From Treponema sp. (GTDB lineage Bacteria; Spirochaetota; Spirochaetia; Treponematales; Treponemataceae), in assembly GCA_017553635.1 (NCBI GenBank), contig JAFZKN010000021.1, forward strand, positions 242,252 through 306,251: DNA of 64,000 bases, written 5' to 3'. The position numbers and the translations under genes were made by a program. Numbering within the stretch: the stretch's first letter is position 1; every line of letters starts with the position of its first letter. Below are positions 27,401 through 36,030 of the stretch, piece after piece. The notes beneath the pieces are model-generated. The model made no database searches and was not told the DNA's origin. It was given only the letters and a program-made list of their open reading frames with translations.

Positions 27401-29144
27401 AAATAATTGTGCAGAAATAAATCAAAGGGCATATGAAACAGCCGGTGAAATCGGAAACAATATTGCAAAACTTAATGCAGAAGGTGCTGCACTTGCTTTA
27501 AAAACAGACAGTGTTTCTGTTGCACGTAGAAATGAAATTGCAGATATAACGACTCAGCTTACGACGAAACTTACTGATACAATGAATTCGCTTTCTATTG
27601 AGAACAGTTCATCTTATCCGCTGTATGACAGCCGGATCCTTGACAGAAGCAATACAGAATATCTTTTCTATCGTCCTGTGCTTTACAGATCTGGAAGTTC
27701 AAAGACATTTGTGCGTGGTATCGTATTTATTTCTATTTCGACAAAGTCATTAATTCATTCGATAAATGCTGCGCAGAGAACCATTATCCTTACTGCAATG
27801 GGAATTGCATTGGTTGCAATCATTATCGGTACAATCTGTGCTGTTGTTCTTTCTTCAATTATTGTAAATCCAATCCGTAAACTTGCAAAGCATGTGCGTA
27901 TGATTGGAGAAACGGTAGATAAAGAAAAGCTTGCAGGCAAAGAAATTGTAATTAAATCAAAGGACGAAATTGGTCAGCTTGGTGAAACTGTAAATGAAAT
28001 GACCAGAGCTCTTGTAAAAGCTGCTCAGGATGAACACCTTTTGATGGACGGTAAAGTCGTTCAGCAGACATTCCTTCCTCTGCTTGTCGACCAGAAGGGC
28101 AATAAGCAGACGACAGCTGTAATTAAAGAGGGTAACCTTGACTTTGTCGGATACTACGAAGGTGCTTCTGGTGTATCAGGTGACTACTTTGACTATAAAA
28201 AACTTGATGACAGGTGGCATGTTGTAATTAAGTGTGACGTTTCAGGACACGGAGTTCCGGCTGCGCTTTTAATGACTGTAGTTGCAACTCTTTTCCGTAA
28301 GCATTTTGAAAACTGGAATTTTTCTAAAAACGGAACTGACTTAACAAAGCTTGTATGTGCAATAAACGACTTTATTGAAGGGCTTGGAATTAAAGGCAAG
28401 TTTGCTACAATCATCCTTTCTCTTATCGATACAAAAACCGGTGATGTATATCTGTGTAATGCAGGTGACAATATCGTTCATATTTATGACAGTAAGCAGA
28501 AAAAACAGACTGTTCTTACTCTTGTAGAAACACCTGCAGCAGGACCTCTTCCTACATTTATGGTAGAGATGAAGGGTGGATTTAAATTGGAGAAGGCGCA
28601 TTTGAATAAGGGTGACGTGCTTTTCCTTTATACTGACGGTATTGAAGAAGCTACCCGTAAATTCCGCGATTCAAACTTTGCTGTAATGAAATGTGCAGAG
28701 CCTGGATTAAATGAAGGTGATATTCACGGAAACCACAAAGTAGGCCTTGATTCTGAGCAGATGGAACCAGAACGTGTAAGCGCAATTATAGAAGCGGCTC
28801 TTAACAGACGAACTTATGTTCTTGAAAAATATCATAACCCGATTCCGGGTGAAAGACTCGAATTTGATTTTTCTAAGTGTGACGGAACTGTAGAAGATGC
28901 AATCATGGCTCTGGCAAGTGTAGAAAAGGTATTCCGTTTTTATAAGGATCCTGATGTTACACCAAATGACCTTGTACGCGTTGACAAAAAGATTGATGCA
29001 TATCTTAGAAAATGCTTTAACCGTTATGACTATTACTGTTCTGACAGACAGGAAATTGGAGAAGAGTCTTCTTACCTGTACTATACAAATCTGAGAGAAG
29101 ATGAACAGCTTGATGACCTTACGCTTGTGGCGGTAAGGATGTAG
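24486..29144 (+). CDS. SpoIIE-type PP2C phosphatase with large periplasmic sensor
   Basis: A 1552-residue multidomain receptor. It starts at TTG (24486) after a GGTGGGA Shine-Dalgarno. Order: signal peptide (about 1-30); a propeller-like region with Asp-box-type motifs (TDDYGKTF, SRSNGMSW) to about residue 400; Ig/Fn3-like sequence to about 760; TM about 769-795; basic linker; TM about 835-861; a second extracytoplasmic sensor; TM about 1100-1128; HAMP; and a PP2C/SpoIIE phosphatase from about 1220. Metal-site motifs CDVSGHGVPAAL and LFLYTDGIEEAT and the terminal DDLTLVAVRM are present. It should dephosphorylate an anti-sigma-antagonist-like partner in response to an outside signal. No STAS or anti-sigma gene is nearby. 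Confidence 0.88.
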   Translation: MRKISLLRKFNFLLMLFALCSVVFLQDAFADNYYWENPERITRVDSRFPKAISNDFASAIFWQEIDAKNSAVYLSCSIKTKNSSWQAYNRFAGPFPYSGEVPDLYSAAMNVNGKICVSALSDPNMVSVFETDDYGKTFTRVDFEKQQLPVVAPRIYSLKSGDFILFASLGKDESFSMLTSRSHDGIKWNEFSVFEPAKNLRNPFLPVLVSSEKGEMLFFQAQLMSGSRLSYQLYATRSRSNGMSWSGAELITDQNSLAASSSDQFTSYHNQRPTLLYKDGKTYLAWERTHYSSENSNICFAEVDTNSAKIISNVEQLTSEGNCSRPVLFDYNGKVSIVWFDTRQGAETVFFAQKEGVLWNETKLSDSGRSSIFSYPIVTDGGKEISFIWQTNNTIYRLSADNSVRKPSVTPMTYTAGRHSKEAKVRYQVDLPADSSGIAGYSWIWTKDIDEEVPHVLKELPRVKYINVEADAEGEYFLKVSATDYAGNWSEPQVVSYFRDLTPPPAPVITLPEVDNFGFVNSNSFNISWNIEEDVAAGYSWNIVKAEDLSRDLISSKKHPLVTDESTVNQKMSDLNLKYDQSTLASRFAPAQKRIMQQKPDAMFVNYANGVYVFSVRAIDEVGNVGEPSYAVIYLNKFEPYTAITQVKKSSDIFGNTSLTIDGTGFNYEGIISDIYLTRENNTESTVHLNYSTGDYKIVSNNRISDIKLSNQMPKGRYFITLRHTDRGLYKSSIAFSIEENGTVKIEKEYEYIPDWFAYTGSEKFNVQVAYILLAVLMIFALAGIILAVRGIVTTVRDFAIVNLEVKALVKGDIMPLQKKQKAVALKKKGGGLRLKLILFTVVLVLMVTLLVSLPLGFIMVKTQEQSLSQGLQDRVNVLLESLSSGTKAYMPSENVLELSYLPGQSSALQEANYVTITGFKTGEEDFNDAALEYVWATNDSRILNGEENIIDTNTFNAGVSRINDENIIQIANNCAEINQRAYETAGEIGNNIAKLNAEGAALALKTDSVSVARRNEIADITTQLTTKLTDTMNSLSIENSSSYPLYDSRILDRSNTEYLFYRPVLYRSGSSKTFVRGIVFISISTKSLIHSINAAQRTIILTAMGIALVAIIIGTICAVVLSSIIVNPIRKLAKHVRMIGETVDKEKLAGKEIVIKSKDEIGQLGETVNEMTRALVKAAQDEHLLMDGKVVQQTFLPLLVDQKGNKQTTAVIKEGNLDFVGYYEGASGVSGDYFDYKKLDDRWHVVIKCDVSGHGVPAALLMTVVATLFRKHFENWNFSKNGTDLTKLVCAINDFIEGLGIKGKFATIILSLIDTKTGDVYLCNAGDNIVHIYDSKQKKQTVLTLVETPAAGPLPTFMVEMKGGFKLEKAHLNKGDVLFLYTDGIEEATRKFRDSNFAVMKCAEPGLNEGDIHGNHKVGLDSEQMEPERVSAIIEAALNRRTYVLEKYHNPIPGERLEFDFSKCDGTVEDAIMALASVEKVFRFYKDPDVTPNDLVRVDKKIDAYLRKCFNRYDYYCSDRQEIGEESSYLYYTNLREDEQLDDLTLVAVRM

Positions 29145-29148
29145 AAAA

Positions 29149-29811
29149 ATGTCTGAATTAATTGTAATGCTGACTGAAAATGACAGGACTGTAGAAAATC
29201 CTGTAAAAACATTTTTGGATTGTAAAAGCCTTAATGTCAACTACTGGGGAATTAAAACAGAGCCTCTTTCCAAACAGCAGATGAAGGATTTTGTTCTCAG
29301 CGTTCATTTTGCCGGAAAAAAAGCTGTTTTTGAATCAGTTACATATACTCAATCCCAGGCAATAAATGATGCTCATCTTGCAGTTTTTTGTAATGCTGAC
29401 ATCCTGATGGGAACCGTTTTTACAAAAGAAGCCTTTGATATATGTAAAGCTGGTGGAATCCGTTATATGCCTTTTATAGGCTTTCCGTCATTGGTTCCTT
29501 CGATACTAGAAGGTAATGTCGGGCAGATTGCAGAGCAGATCAGTTTATATAAAGCATCCGGTGTTACAGGAGTTGATTTTCTTGCATATCGACATGTTGC
29601 TTTTGACAGTTCTTTTATTAAAAAAGTTGTAAGCAGTATCGGTGATATCGATTTTTGTATTGCTGGCAGTGTTGATTCGGTTGAAAAAATACAGGAAATA
29701 AAAAATAATAAATGTGCATTTTTTACAATAGGAACTGCATTTTATGAAAATAAATTCGGAAATAGTTTTTATGAGCAGGTTAAATTTGTGTCAAGCCTTT
29801 TAGGAAATTAA
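29149..29811 (+). CDS. TIM-barrel-like protein of unknown function
   Basis: A 220-residue cytoplasmic protein that I do not firmly recognise. Alternating beta and alpha segments and the ending DFCIAGSVDSVEKIQEI followed by FFTIGTAFYENKF resemble the last strands and phosphate-binding loop of TIM-barrel enzymes. The region GTVFTKEAFDICKAGGIRYM suggests a barrel strand with a pocket. The start lies four bases after the receptor phosphatase stop, and the next gene begins one base after its own stop, so it belongs to that operon. Confidence 0.6.
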   Translation: MSELIVMLTENDRTVENPVKTFLDCKSLNVNYWGIKTEPLSKQQMKDFVLSVHFAGKKAVFESVTYTQSQAINDAHLAVFCNADILMGTVFTKEAFDICKAGGIRYMPFIGFPSLVPSILEGNVGQIAEQISLYKASGVTGVDFLAYRHVAFDSSFIKKVVSSIGDIDFCIAGSVDSVEKIQEIKNNKCAFFTIGTAFYENKFGNSFYEQVKFVSSLLGN

Positions 29812-29812
29812 T

Positions 29813-31186
29813 ATGATTCAAAAATTTTTTCCGTCATGGTATGTAAAAAGCATTTTCGAAATTGATTTTGATAAACTTTTTTCTTTAGGTTTTAAGGGAT
29901 TGGTTTTTGATATTGATAATACTCTTGTTCATCATGGCGATGACTCAAACGCAACGATAGATAAATTTTTAAAACAGCTTAAGAAGAAAGGATTTAAAAT
30001 TATTTTTCTATCTGATAATTCAAAAGAACGGGTTGAACGTTTTAACAGAAATCTTAAATTTCCATTTATATGCGAAGCAAATAAACCGTCTTCAGAAAGT
30101 TTTATTAATGCTGTTGATATTTTAAAAACTGGTAAAGAGTCTACAGTTGTAATCGGTGATCAGATTTTTTATGATATTCTAGGTGCAAATAATGCAGGTT
30201 TAAAAAGTATTTTCGTAAAGTTTATAAAACTTCCTTCTGAAAAATGCATAGGTTTAAGACGTTACGTAGAAAAACTGCTTATGTTTTTCTGTACGCGTTC
30301 AACTGAATTTAAAAATATGCCTGATATAAAAATTGGTTCGGAGAAAACGGTACACAGAACGAAAAAATTATTCTGCCAGCAGAATATCGTATTTTATAAA
30401 ATATCTGTCTTAAAAGAGAAATTAAAGCGGCATATCAAAAATGTTTTTTCATTGCAGAAGATTGCAAAAACAAAGTCGCAGGAAAAACTTTTGTATCTTA
30501 TCAGTTCTTATAATTCAAAACTGATTAAAAAAGGAAAGGGAATTGATATTACAACTCAGCAGAATAAGGCTGTAAACATAAATCTTGCATCTCAAAAGAT
30601 AAATGGAATTTTAATAAAGCCAGGTGAGGTATTTTCTTTCTGGCATACGGTTGGAAAGGTTTCTTCCCGGAAAGGATATAAAAAAGGACGTGTTTTAATA
30701 AATAATCACCTTGTTGCAGGAACAGGTGGTGGTCTGTGTAACCTTGCGCATACAATAAATCAGGTTGTTCTTCACAGTGAACTTGATGTAAAAGAACTTC
30801 ATTTTCACTCTGACTGTCTTGCACCCGAAAAAGAGCATGTTGTTTTTTCTTCGGGAACTTCGGTCGACTACAATTACATTGACTACCGTGTAAAAAACAA
30901 TACAAGTCATCTCTTTCAGTTTGTGCTCTGGTGTGACAGTGAAAAGCTTTATGCCGAGCTTAGAAGTGATGCTCCGGCAGAATTTGATTATGACCTTATA
31001 GAAGAAGACCGTCATTTTGTAAAAGAGGATGAAAAATATTACTGCCGTTCAATGATATACAGACGATATCTCAAAAAGAACACGAAAAAAGTATTAAAAA
31101 AGGAACTTCTCCGAAAAAACCGTTCTGAGGTTATGTACGATTACTCTGAAATTCCTTCAGGACTTATAAAAGTTGACAAGGTTTAA
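29813..31186 (+). CDS. Fusion of YqeG-type HAD phosphatase and VanW domain
   Basis: A 457-residue protein with two recognisable parts. Residues about 1-150 are a YqeG-like HAD-IIIA phosphatase: FFPSWYVKSIFEI, the nucleophile motif FDIDNTLVHHGDD, LSDNSKERV and VIGDQIFYDILGAN. Residues about 225-390 are a VanW-type domain: INGILIKPGEVFSFWHTVG and GTGGGLCNLAHTINQVVLHS. A basic, unassigned linker of about 70 residues joins them. VanW-type domains occur in envelope proteins, yet no signal peptide or membrane segment is visible, so location is uncertain. HAD catalytic residues look intact. Function unknown. Confidence 0.82.
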   Translation: MIQKFFPSWYVKSIFEIDFDKLFSLGFKGLVFDIDNTLVHHGDDSNATIDKFLKQLKKKGFKIIFLSDNSKERVERFNRNLKFPFICEANKPSSESFINAVDILKTGKESTVVIGDQIFYDILGANNAGLKSIFVKFIKLPSEKCIGLRRYVEKLLMFFCTRSTEFKNMPDIKIGSEKTVHRTKKLFCQQNIVFYKISVLKEKLKRHIKNVFSLQKIAKTKSQEKLLYLISSYNSKLIKKGKGIDITTQQNKAVNINLASQKINGILIKPGEVFSFWHTVGKVSSRKGYKKGRVLINNHLVAGTGGGLCNLAHTINQVVLHSELDVKELHFHSDCLAPEKEHVVFSSGTSVDYNYIDYRVKNNTSHLFQFVLWCDSEKLYAELRSDAPAEFDYDLIEEDRHFVKEDEKYYCRSMIYRRYLKKNTKKVLKKELLRKNRSEVMYDYSEIPSGLIKVDKV

Positions 31187-31189
31187 TGC

Positions 31190-31218
31190 TTGTAATACCC
31201 CTTGAAAATCGCTATAAT
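31190..31218 (+). promoter_or_regulatory. Promoter of the DEAD-box helicase gene
   Basis: TTGTAA (31190-31195), 17 bases and a perfect TATAAT (31213-31218). The predicted leader is about 77 bases, in contrast to the leaderless promoters elsewhere in the window; long leaders are common on cold-inducible helicase messages. Confidence 0.65.
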
Positions 31219-31301
31219 AGAATGAAATTAATGGAAAATTGTGTACTTTTTTGCATTAATTCAGCTTAAAGTGACTATTTTTATAAATTTAAGGTATATA
31301 T

Positions 31302-32867
31302 ATGGATTTTAAAGATTTTAATCTGGATTCGCGGTTGATGGAAGGAATCCAGAACGCCGGTTATGAAACTTGTACGCCGGTTCAGGAGCAGGTAATTTCT
31401 GCCAGTGGTGATGGAAGTGATTTGTATGTTCAGTCTCAGACTGGAACGGGAAAAACAGCTGCGTATTTAATTGCAGTTATGCAGGAAATTCTTGCAAAGA
31501 ATGAATGTGCTGGAAAAAAAGTTTTAGTGCTTGTTCCGACAAGAGAACTTGCTGTTCAGGTAGAAATGGAATGCAGGACTTTGTGTGAAAAAACGGGTCT
31601 TGTTCCGTTCAGCTTTTATGGCGGAGTAGGTTACGAAAAACAGGTTAAGGCAATCGAAAAAGGTGTTGATATTTTAGTTGCAACACCGGGCCGTATCATT
31701 GACCTTCAGGAACAGAAAAAACTTGATTTATCAAATGTCGGTTTTGCAATTATCGATGAAGCAGACAGAATGTTTGACATGGGATTTTATCCTGACTTAC
31801 GCATTATTTTAAAGCATCTTCCTCAGGCTGAACAGAGACAGACAATGCTTTTCTCTGCAACGCTCAACACTTATGTAAAAAACCTTGCATGGGAATACAC
31901 ACGTGATGCAAAGGAAATTACAATCGAAGCAGAAAACATTACTGTTGATGAAATTGATCAGGAACTCATTCATGTTTCAAGTGATGAAAAGACAAAGCTT
32001 CTCATTGGAATTTTAAGCCGTGAAAAACCGGAAAGCACAATCATTTTCTGCAATACAAAAAAAGGCTGTGAAATTTTAGGAAAGCGTCTTGCATTAAACG
32101 GTTTTTCTTCTGAATACATTATCGGTGACATGCAGCAGTCACGCCGTTTAAAAGTTCTTAATGACTTTAAAGCAGGAAAAGTTTCCATTCTTGTTGCAAC
32201 TGATGTTGCAGCACGCGGAATTGACGTAACTGACCTTGCTATGGTTGTAAACTACGACCTTCCTAACGAACCTGAAAATTATGTTCACAGAATCGGACGA
32301 ACTGCCAGAGCAGGAAAATCTGGAAAGGCTTATACATTCTGCAGTGAAAAGGATGTTTATGATTTAATGCCGATTGAACGCTACATCGGAAAATCAATTC
32401 CGTCTCGTGTGTGCAATTCAGAAATGATTGCAGAAGATAAGAGTGAAGGAATTTACATTAAGCTTGATTCTTACGGTGATGACGACAGCTTTGATAAACG
32501 CGATTCAAGAAGAGATTCAAGACGCGGTGGTCGTTCAGAAAGACGTGACGGCCGTTCATCTGACTCAAGAAGAAATAACAGACGTTCTGACAGACGTAAC
32601 GATAATAAAAAAGATTCGTATAAAAAAGACAGGAAAGATTATTCGAAAAAACGGGAAGATCTTTCCAACCTCAGTTTTGAAGAACGCATGGAAGTATACA
32701 GGAAAAAGTATGCCGGGAAAAATTCAGCTTATAAAAACAAAAAGAATTATAAGGCAGATAAAAATAAAGTTCCTTCGGGCAAAAAAGTTTACGATTCTAA
32801 CAAGAAGGGCGTAAAGAAGCAGGGACTTTTTGCAAAAATTAAATCGCTTTTTTCTAAAAAGAAATAG
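31302..32867 (+). CDS. DEAD-box RNA helicase with basic Arg/Ser/Lys-rich tail
   Basis: A 521-residue SF2 helicase. Motifs are Q-motif (TPVQEQVI), I (QTGTGKTAAYL), Ia (VPTRELAVQ), II (IDEADRMFDMGF), III (SATL) and VI (HRIGRTARAGKSG). From about residue 390 the tail is highly basic and repetitive (RRDSRRGGRSERRDGRSSDS), the kind that binds RNA in RhlE/CsdA-like enzymes. It likely acts in ribosome assembly or mRNA turnover. AAGG lies before the ATG. ABC-F follows after 13 bases, so these two translation-related genes are probably co-expressed. Confidence 0.94.
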   Translation: MDFKDFNLDSRLMEGIQNAGYETCTPVQEQVISASGDGSDLYVQSQTGTGKTAAYLIAVMQEILAKNECAGKKVLVLVPTRELAVQVEMECRTLCEKTGLVPFSFYGGVGYEKQVKAIEKGVDILVATPGRIIDLQEQKKLDLSNVGFAIIDEADRMFDMGFYPDLRIILKHLPQAEQRQTMLFSATLNTYVKNLAWEYTRDAKEITIEAENITVDEIDQELIHVSSDEKTKLLIGILSREKPESTIIFCNTKKGCEILGKRLALNGFSSEYIIGDMQQSRRLKVLNDFKAGKVSILVATDVAARGIDVTDLAMVVNYDLPNEPENYVHRIGRTARAGKSGKAYTFCSEKDVYDLMPIERYIGKSIPSRVCNSEMIAEDKSEGIYIKLDSYGDDDSFDKRDSRRDSRRGGRSERRDGRSSDSRRNNRRSDRRNDNKKDSYKKDRKDYSKKREDLSNLSFEERMEVYRKKYAGKNSAYKNKKNYKADKNKVPSGKKVYDSNKKGVKKQGLFAKIKSLFSKKK

Positions 32868-32880
32868 GGAGACTTGATTA

Positions 32881-34518
32881 ATGATTACAGTTAGTGACGT
32901 AAGTTTAAGATTCAGCGAAAAACCACTTTTTAAAGATGTAAATTTAAAATTTACAAGCGGCAACTGTTACGGAATTATCGGAGCTAACGGTGCCGGAAAA
33001 TCTACATTCTTAAAGGTTCTTTCCGGTGAACTTGATCACGACTCGGGAACAATTACAATGACTCCGGGTGAACGAATGGCAGTATTAAAGCAGGATCACT
33101 TTGCTTATGACAGCTATTCAGTTAAAGATACTGTAATGATGGGATTCCCAAAACTTTATGAATGTGCAAAAGCACGTGAAGCAATTTATGAAAAGGCAGA
33201 TTTTTCTGAAGAAGACGGAATAAAAGCCAGTGAACTTGAAGGCGAGTTTTCTGAGCTCGGCGGATGGGAAGCAGAAAACCAGATAGAACAGATGCTTTCT
33301 GGCCTTGGACTTGAAGAAGAACATCACGACAAAATGATGAGTGACCTTGACGAAAGCCAGAAGGTACGCGTTCTTCTTGCACAGGCACTTTTTGGAAACC
33401 CTGACATTCTTCTTCTTGACGAACCTACAAACGGTCTTGACCTCGAATCTATCAGCTGGCTTGAAGACTTTTTAATTGAATTTCCAAACACTGTAATTGT
33501 AGTAAGCCACGACCGTCACTTTTTAAATGCAGTCTGCACTTACATCTGCGACATCGACTACGGAAAGATAAGCCAGTTTACAGGAAACTATGACTTCTGG
33601 TATCAGATGAGCCAGATCATGCAGCGCCAGGCAAAAGACCAGGCTAAAAAGCGCGAAGAAAAGATGGCAGACTTAAAGGAGTTTATCCTTCGCTTTGCAT
33701 CGAATGCCGCAAAATCAAAACAGGCAACAAGCCGCAAAAAGATTTACGACAAGCTTGCACTCGAAGAGCTTCCTGTTACAAGCCGCAAGTTCCCTTATGT
33801 AAACTTTAAGCCGGACCGCGAAATCGGAAACAATGTTCTTGAAGTAAAAAATCTCTGCCTTAAAGAAGACGGAATTGACTTATTGAATAACTTTAATCTT
33901 TTTGTAAACAGAACAGATAAAATTGCTTTTGTCGGAATTGAACACAATTCAATTTCTGCTTTGTTTGATATTATCACAGGCACTAAAAAGGCAGACAGCG
34001 GAGAATATTTCTGGGGACAGACAACTTCTCAAACATATCTTCCACGCGACAATGCTTCTTACTTTAATAACGACTACAATATTACTGACTGGCTCAGACA
34101 GTATTCACCTGATCAGGACGATGCTTACGTGCGCGGATTTTTGGGAAGAATGCTCTTTTCCGGAGATGAATCATTAAAGCCTGTAAAGGTTTTGTCAGGA
34201 GGAGAGAAGGTAAGATGTATGCTTTCTAAGCTCCAGCTTTCGGGTGCAAACGTCCTCATTCTTGATGATCCGACAAACCATCTTGACCTTGAGTCAATTC
34301 AGAGTTTAAACGAAGCGCTCACGGCTTTCCCGGGCGTAATTCTTTTTACAAGCCACGACCACGAGTTTGTACAGTCAATCGCAAACCGCATTGTAGAAAT
34401 TACACCAAAAGGTATAATCGACCGCATGATGGAATTTGACGACTACAGAAAAGATGAACAGGTAATCGAAATGCGGAACAAATTCTACGAAGGAAGCGGC
34501 AAGAAGATAAGGTATTAG
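32881..34518 (+). CDS. ABC-F ATPase (YbiT-like) with degenerate second P-loop
   Basis: A 545-residue soluble twin-ATPase of the ABC-F family, which acts on the ribosome rather than as a transporter. NBD1 has an intact Walker A (GANGAGKST, about residue 35) and Walker B LLLDEPTNGLD, but its signature reads DLDESQKVRVLLAQAL instead of LSGGQ, as in YbiT relatives. NBD2 has a proper signature (LSGGEKVRCML), yet its P-loop is GIEHNSISALF with no Lys, and Walker B ends in Asp rather than Glu (LILDDPTNHLD). NBD2 may therefore bind ATP poorly or not hydrolyse it. The linker segment (about residues 240-310) is Lys/Arg-rich as in the family. Confidence 0.9.
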   Translation: MITVSDVSLRFSEKPLFKDVNLKFTSGNCYGIIGANGAGKSTFLKVLSGELDHDSGTITMTPGERMAVLKQDHFAYDSYSVKDTVMMGFPKLYECAKAREAIYEKADFSEEDGIKASELEGEFSELGGWEAENQIEQMLSGLGLEEEHHDKMMSDLDESQKVRVLLAQALFGNPDILLLDEPTNGLDLESISWLEDFLIEFPNTVIVVSHDRHFLNAVCTYICDIDYGKISQFTGNYDFWYQMSQIMQRQAKDQAKKREEKMADLKEFILRFASNAAKSKQATSRKKIYDKLALEELPVTSRKFPYVNFKPDREIGNNVLEVKNLCLKEDGIDLLNNFNLFVNRTDKIAFVGIEHNSISALFDIITGTKKADSGEYFWGQTTSQTYLPRDNASYFNNDYNITDWLRQYSPDQDDAYVRGFLGRMLFSGDESLKPVKVLSGGEKVRCMLSKLQLSGANVLILDDPTNHLDLESIQSLNEALTAFPGVILFTSHDHEFVQSIANRIVEITPKGIIDRMMEFDDYRKDEQVIEMRNKFYEGSGKKIRY

Positions 34519-34795
34519 CAGTTTTATATCACTGTTACGGGCTATCGGCAAGGTTTTAGAATCTGAACAGTTTTTAACCTTTACAATTTGCATATCGCAA
34601 TCTGGATTACAAATTCATAAACCTAAGATTGATGATAAGGCAAGAGAAAAATATTTAGGTTTGGATAGAAATAGTGTAGTGCAGTTTTTTACAGGGGATT
34701 TATCGCAAGTTACTTGTCCTGAATATCAATTTAAGTTATTTTCGAAAACATACTACTCCTTTGGGGAAGATATTGATTTAGTAAATAAGGAGTAA
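34511..34795 (+). pseudogene. Remnant open frame without a start codon
   Basis: A frame of 94 codons stays open from just after an in-frame stop at 34508 to TAA at 34793, with no ATG and no plausible start near its beginning. It includes the segment KIDDKAREKYLGLDRNSVV and ends DIDLVNKE. It looks like the C-terminal piece of a lost protein. It is AT-rich like the next genes and marks the left edge of the accessory patch. Confidence 0.4.
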
Positions 34796-34800
34796 ATAAA

Positions 34801-35340
34801 ATGGATTTAAAGGACAATTTACTGGGTATTTGTATTATAACTATTTTTACTACTATGAAATTACTTTTGAGTTACTACTTTTGTTTGAAGAAAAAGTTTC
34901 TTTTTTCCACAATTACGTTTTTTTCGTTTATTCTGAATTTTGGAATAAGTTCTTTTATTTGCATATTTGTAAAACATGATATTATTGCAGTTATGGTTAT
35001 ATTATCAGTTGGTGTCATCAGTTTCATTTATTCAGCTAGTAATATAATGTTTACTTTTTTCTTTAAACTTTTTAGAAAAAGATTCTGTTCTTTTAGATAT
35101 GCTTTATTGTTTTTTTTATTAGTTGAATTTTTTAATATCATAGGAATCCCTGCATTAATGAGTATGAGTTCAAATAAGGAAAGTTGGATTAACGGGAGAT
35201 TTTTTATTTATTATACTTGTGGGTTCGTTGTTTTGTTTTTGTCTTTACTGATTTGGCACTTTTTTGAAATGAAAAATAAAAAAGTAAAGGTGATGAAATT
35301 TCAAGGTGATGACACTGAAAATTCCTCTTCCCATCAATAG
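34801..35340 (+). CDS. Small membrane protein in Rhs-like patch (candidate immunity protein)
   Basis: A 179-residue protein with about five hydrophobic segments (about 5-27, 33-57, 60-90, 100-122 and 135-158) and a charged tail ending in SSSHQ. AAGGAG lies before the ATG. It is more AT-rich than the flanking genes. It is followed directly by an Rhs-like fragment. Position next to displaced Rhs tips suggests an immunity protein, but no homology supports that; the family is unknown to me. Confidence 0.6.
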   Translation: MDLKDNLLGICIITIFTTMKLLLSYYFCLKKKFLFSTITFFSFILNFGISSFICIFVKHDIIAVMVILSVGVISFIYSASNIMFTFFFKLFRKRFCSFRYALLFFLLVEFFNIIGIPALMSMSSNKESWINGRFFIYYTCGFVVLFLSLLIWHFFEMKNKKVKVMKFQGDDTENSSSHQ

Positions 35341-35343
35341 TAA

Positions 35344-35550
35344 TATGTAGGATTAAATTACAAAAAGGTGGAAAAAGTTTTAGGAGCAGAAATGAGAGTT
35401 TGCACGAAGAAAAAACACGTTTCTCACGCAAAAAGCTGGATTTCGATGTTAAATTCAGCAGGAATTCAACAGAAAACTTCATCTGTTCCAGCATATAACA
35501 ATTTGTATGCATATGCAGGTAACAATCCGATTAAGTTATTGAAAGTGTGA
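35344..35550 (+). pseudogene. Rhs-core-like C-terminal fragment
   Basis: In this frame the sequence ends AYNNLYAYAGNNPIKLLKV, which matches the closing motif of Rhs repeat cores (typically NLYxYxxNNPI..DPxG). The frame opens with YVGLNY directly after the upstream gene's stop codons. A GTG at 35368 or ATG at 35392 could start it, but it is far too short for an Rhs protein and lacks the DPxG ending. I read it as a displaced or decayed Rhs tip. Confidence 0.55.
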
Positions 35551-35571
35551 AAAAAAAAGGAGTCGAAGTTG

Positions 35572-36030
35572 ATGAAAAATAATATAAAGACTTTATGTTT
35601 GTCTTCTCTTATAATTATTGAAACTATAATTCTTTTATTCATCTGCTTTTCTAAGTTTTCAAATAATATAAAAGTAATTAAGGTAAATGATAATTCATAT
35701 GAATTAAATTTTTCAAAAAAGAAAGATATTTCTATGTTTGTAATGATAAGTGATAAAGGTTTTGATTCTATCTCTTTTAGAGACAAAAGTAATAATCAAG
35801 GTGCGATAACTTTTGAAGAAGAATATGGTGGGTATTATTTTTCTATATATAATGCTAGTTTAAATTATGCTATCGACAACCGTTTATCACAAGAAGATGG
35901 ATTTAAGTTCCAACGCTTAGAACGTTTTGGGGAAAAACTATATTGCTATGATATAAGGTATGATGATGATATCATAATAAAAAATATGCCGTTACCGGTT
36001 TTTGATAGTTCAGATACCTCCCATCAATAG
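35572..36030 (+). CDS. Small membrane-anchored protein in Rhs-like patch (candidate immunity protein)
   Basis: A 152-residue protein with one N-terminal membrane segment (LCLSSLIIIETIILLFICF) and a polar domain that faces out if this is an anchor. AAGGAG lies nine bases before the ATG at 35572. It ends DSSDTSHQ, strikingly like the SSSHQ end of the protein at 34801, and the bases over and after both stop codons are alike (CCCATCAATAG-AATATG). No family recognised. Context suggests a second toxin-immunity-type gene. Confidence 0.6.
   Translation: MKNNIKTLCLSSLIIIETIILLFICFSKFSNNIKVIKVNDNSYELNFSKKKDISMFVMISDKGFDSISFRDKSNNQGAITFEEEYGGYYFSIYNASLNYAIDNRLSQEDGFKFQRLERFGEKLYCYDIRYDDDIIIKNMPLPVFDSSDTSHQ

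Noticed and set aside
28707..29240. Open frame of 177 codons on the minus strand over the end of the receptor phosphatase
   Set aside because: It lies antisense to the PP2C catalytic motifs, has no Shine-Dalgarno and no protein-like composition.
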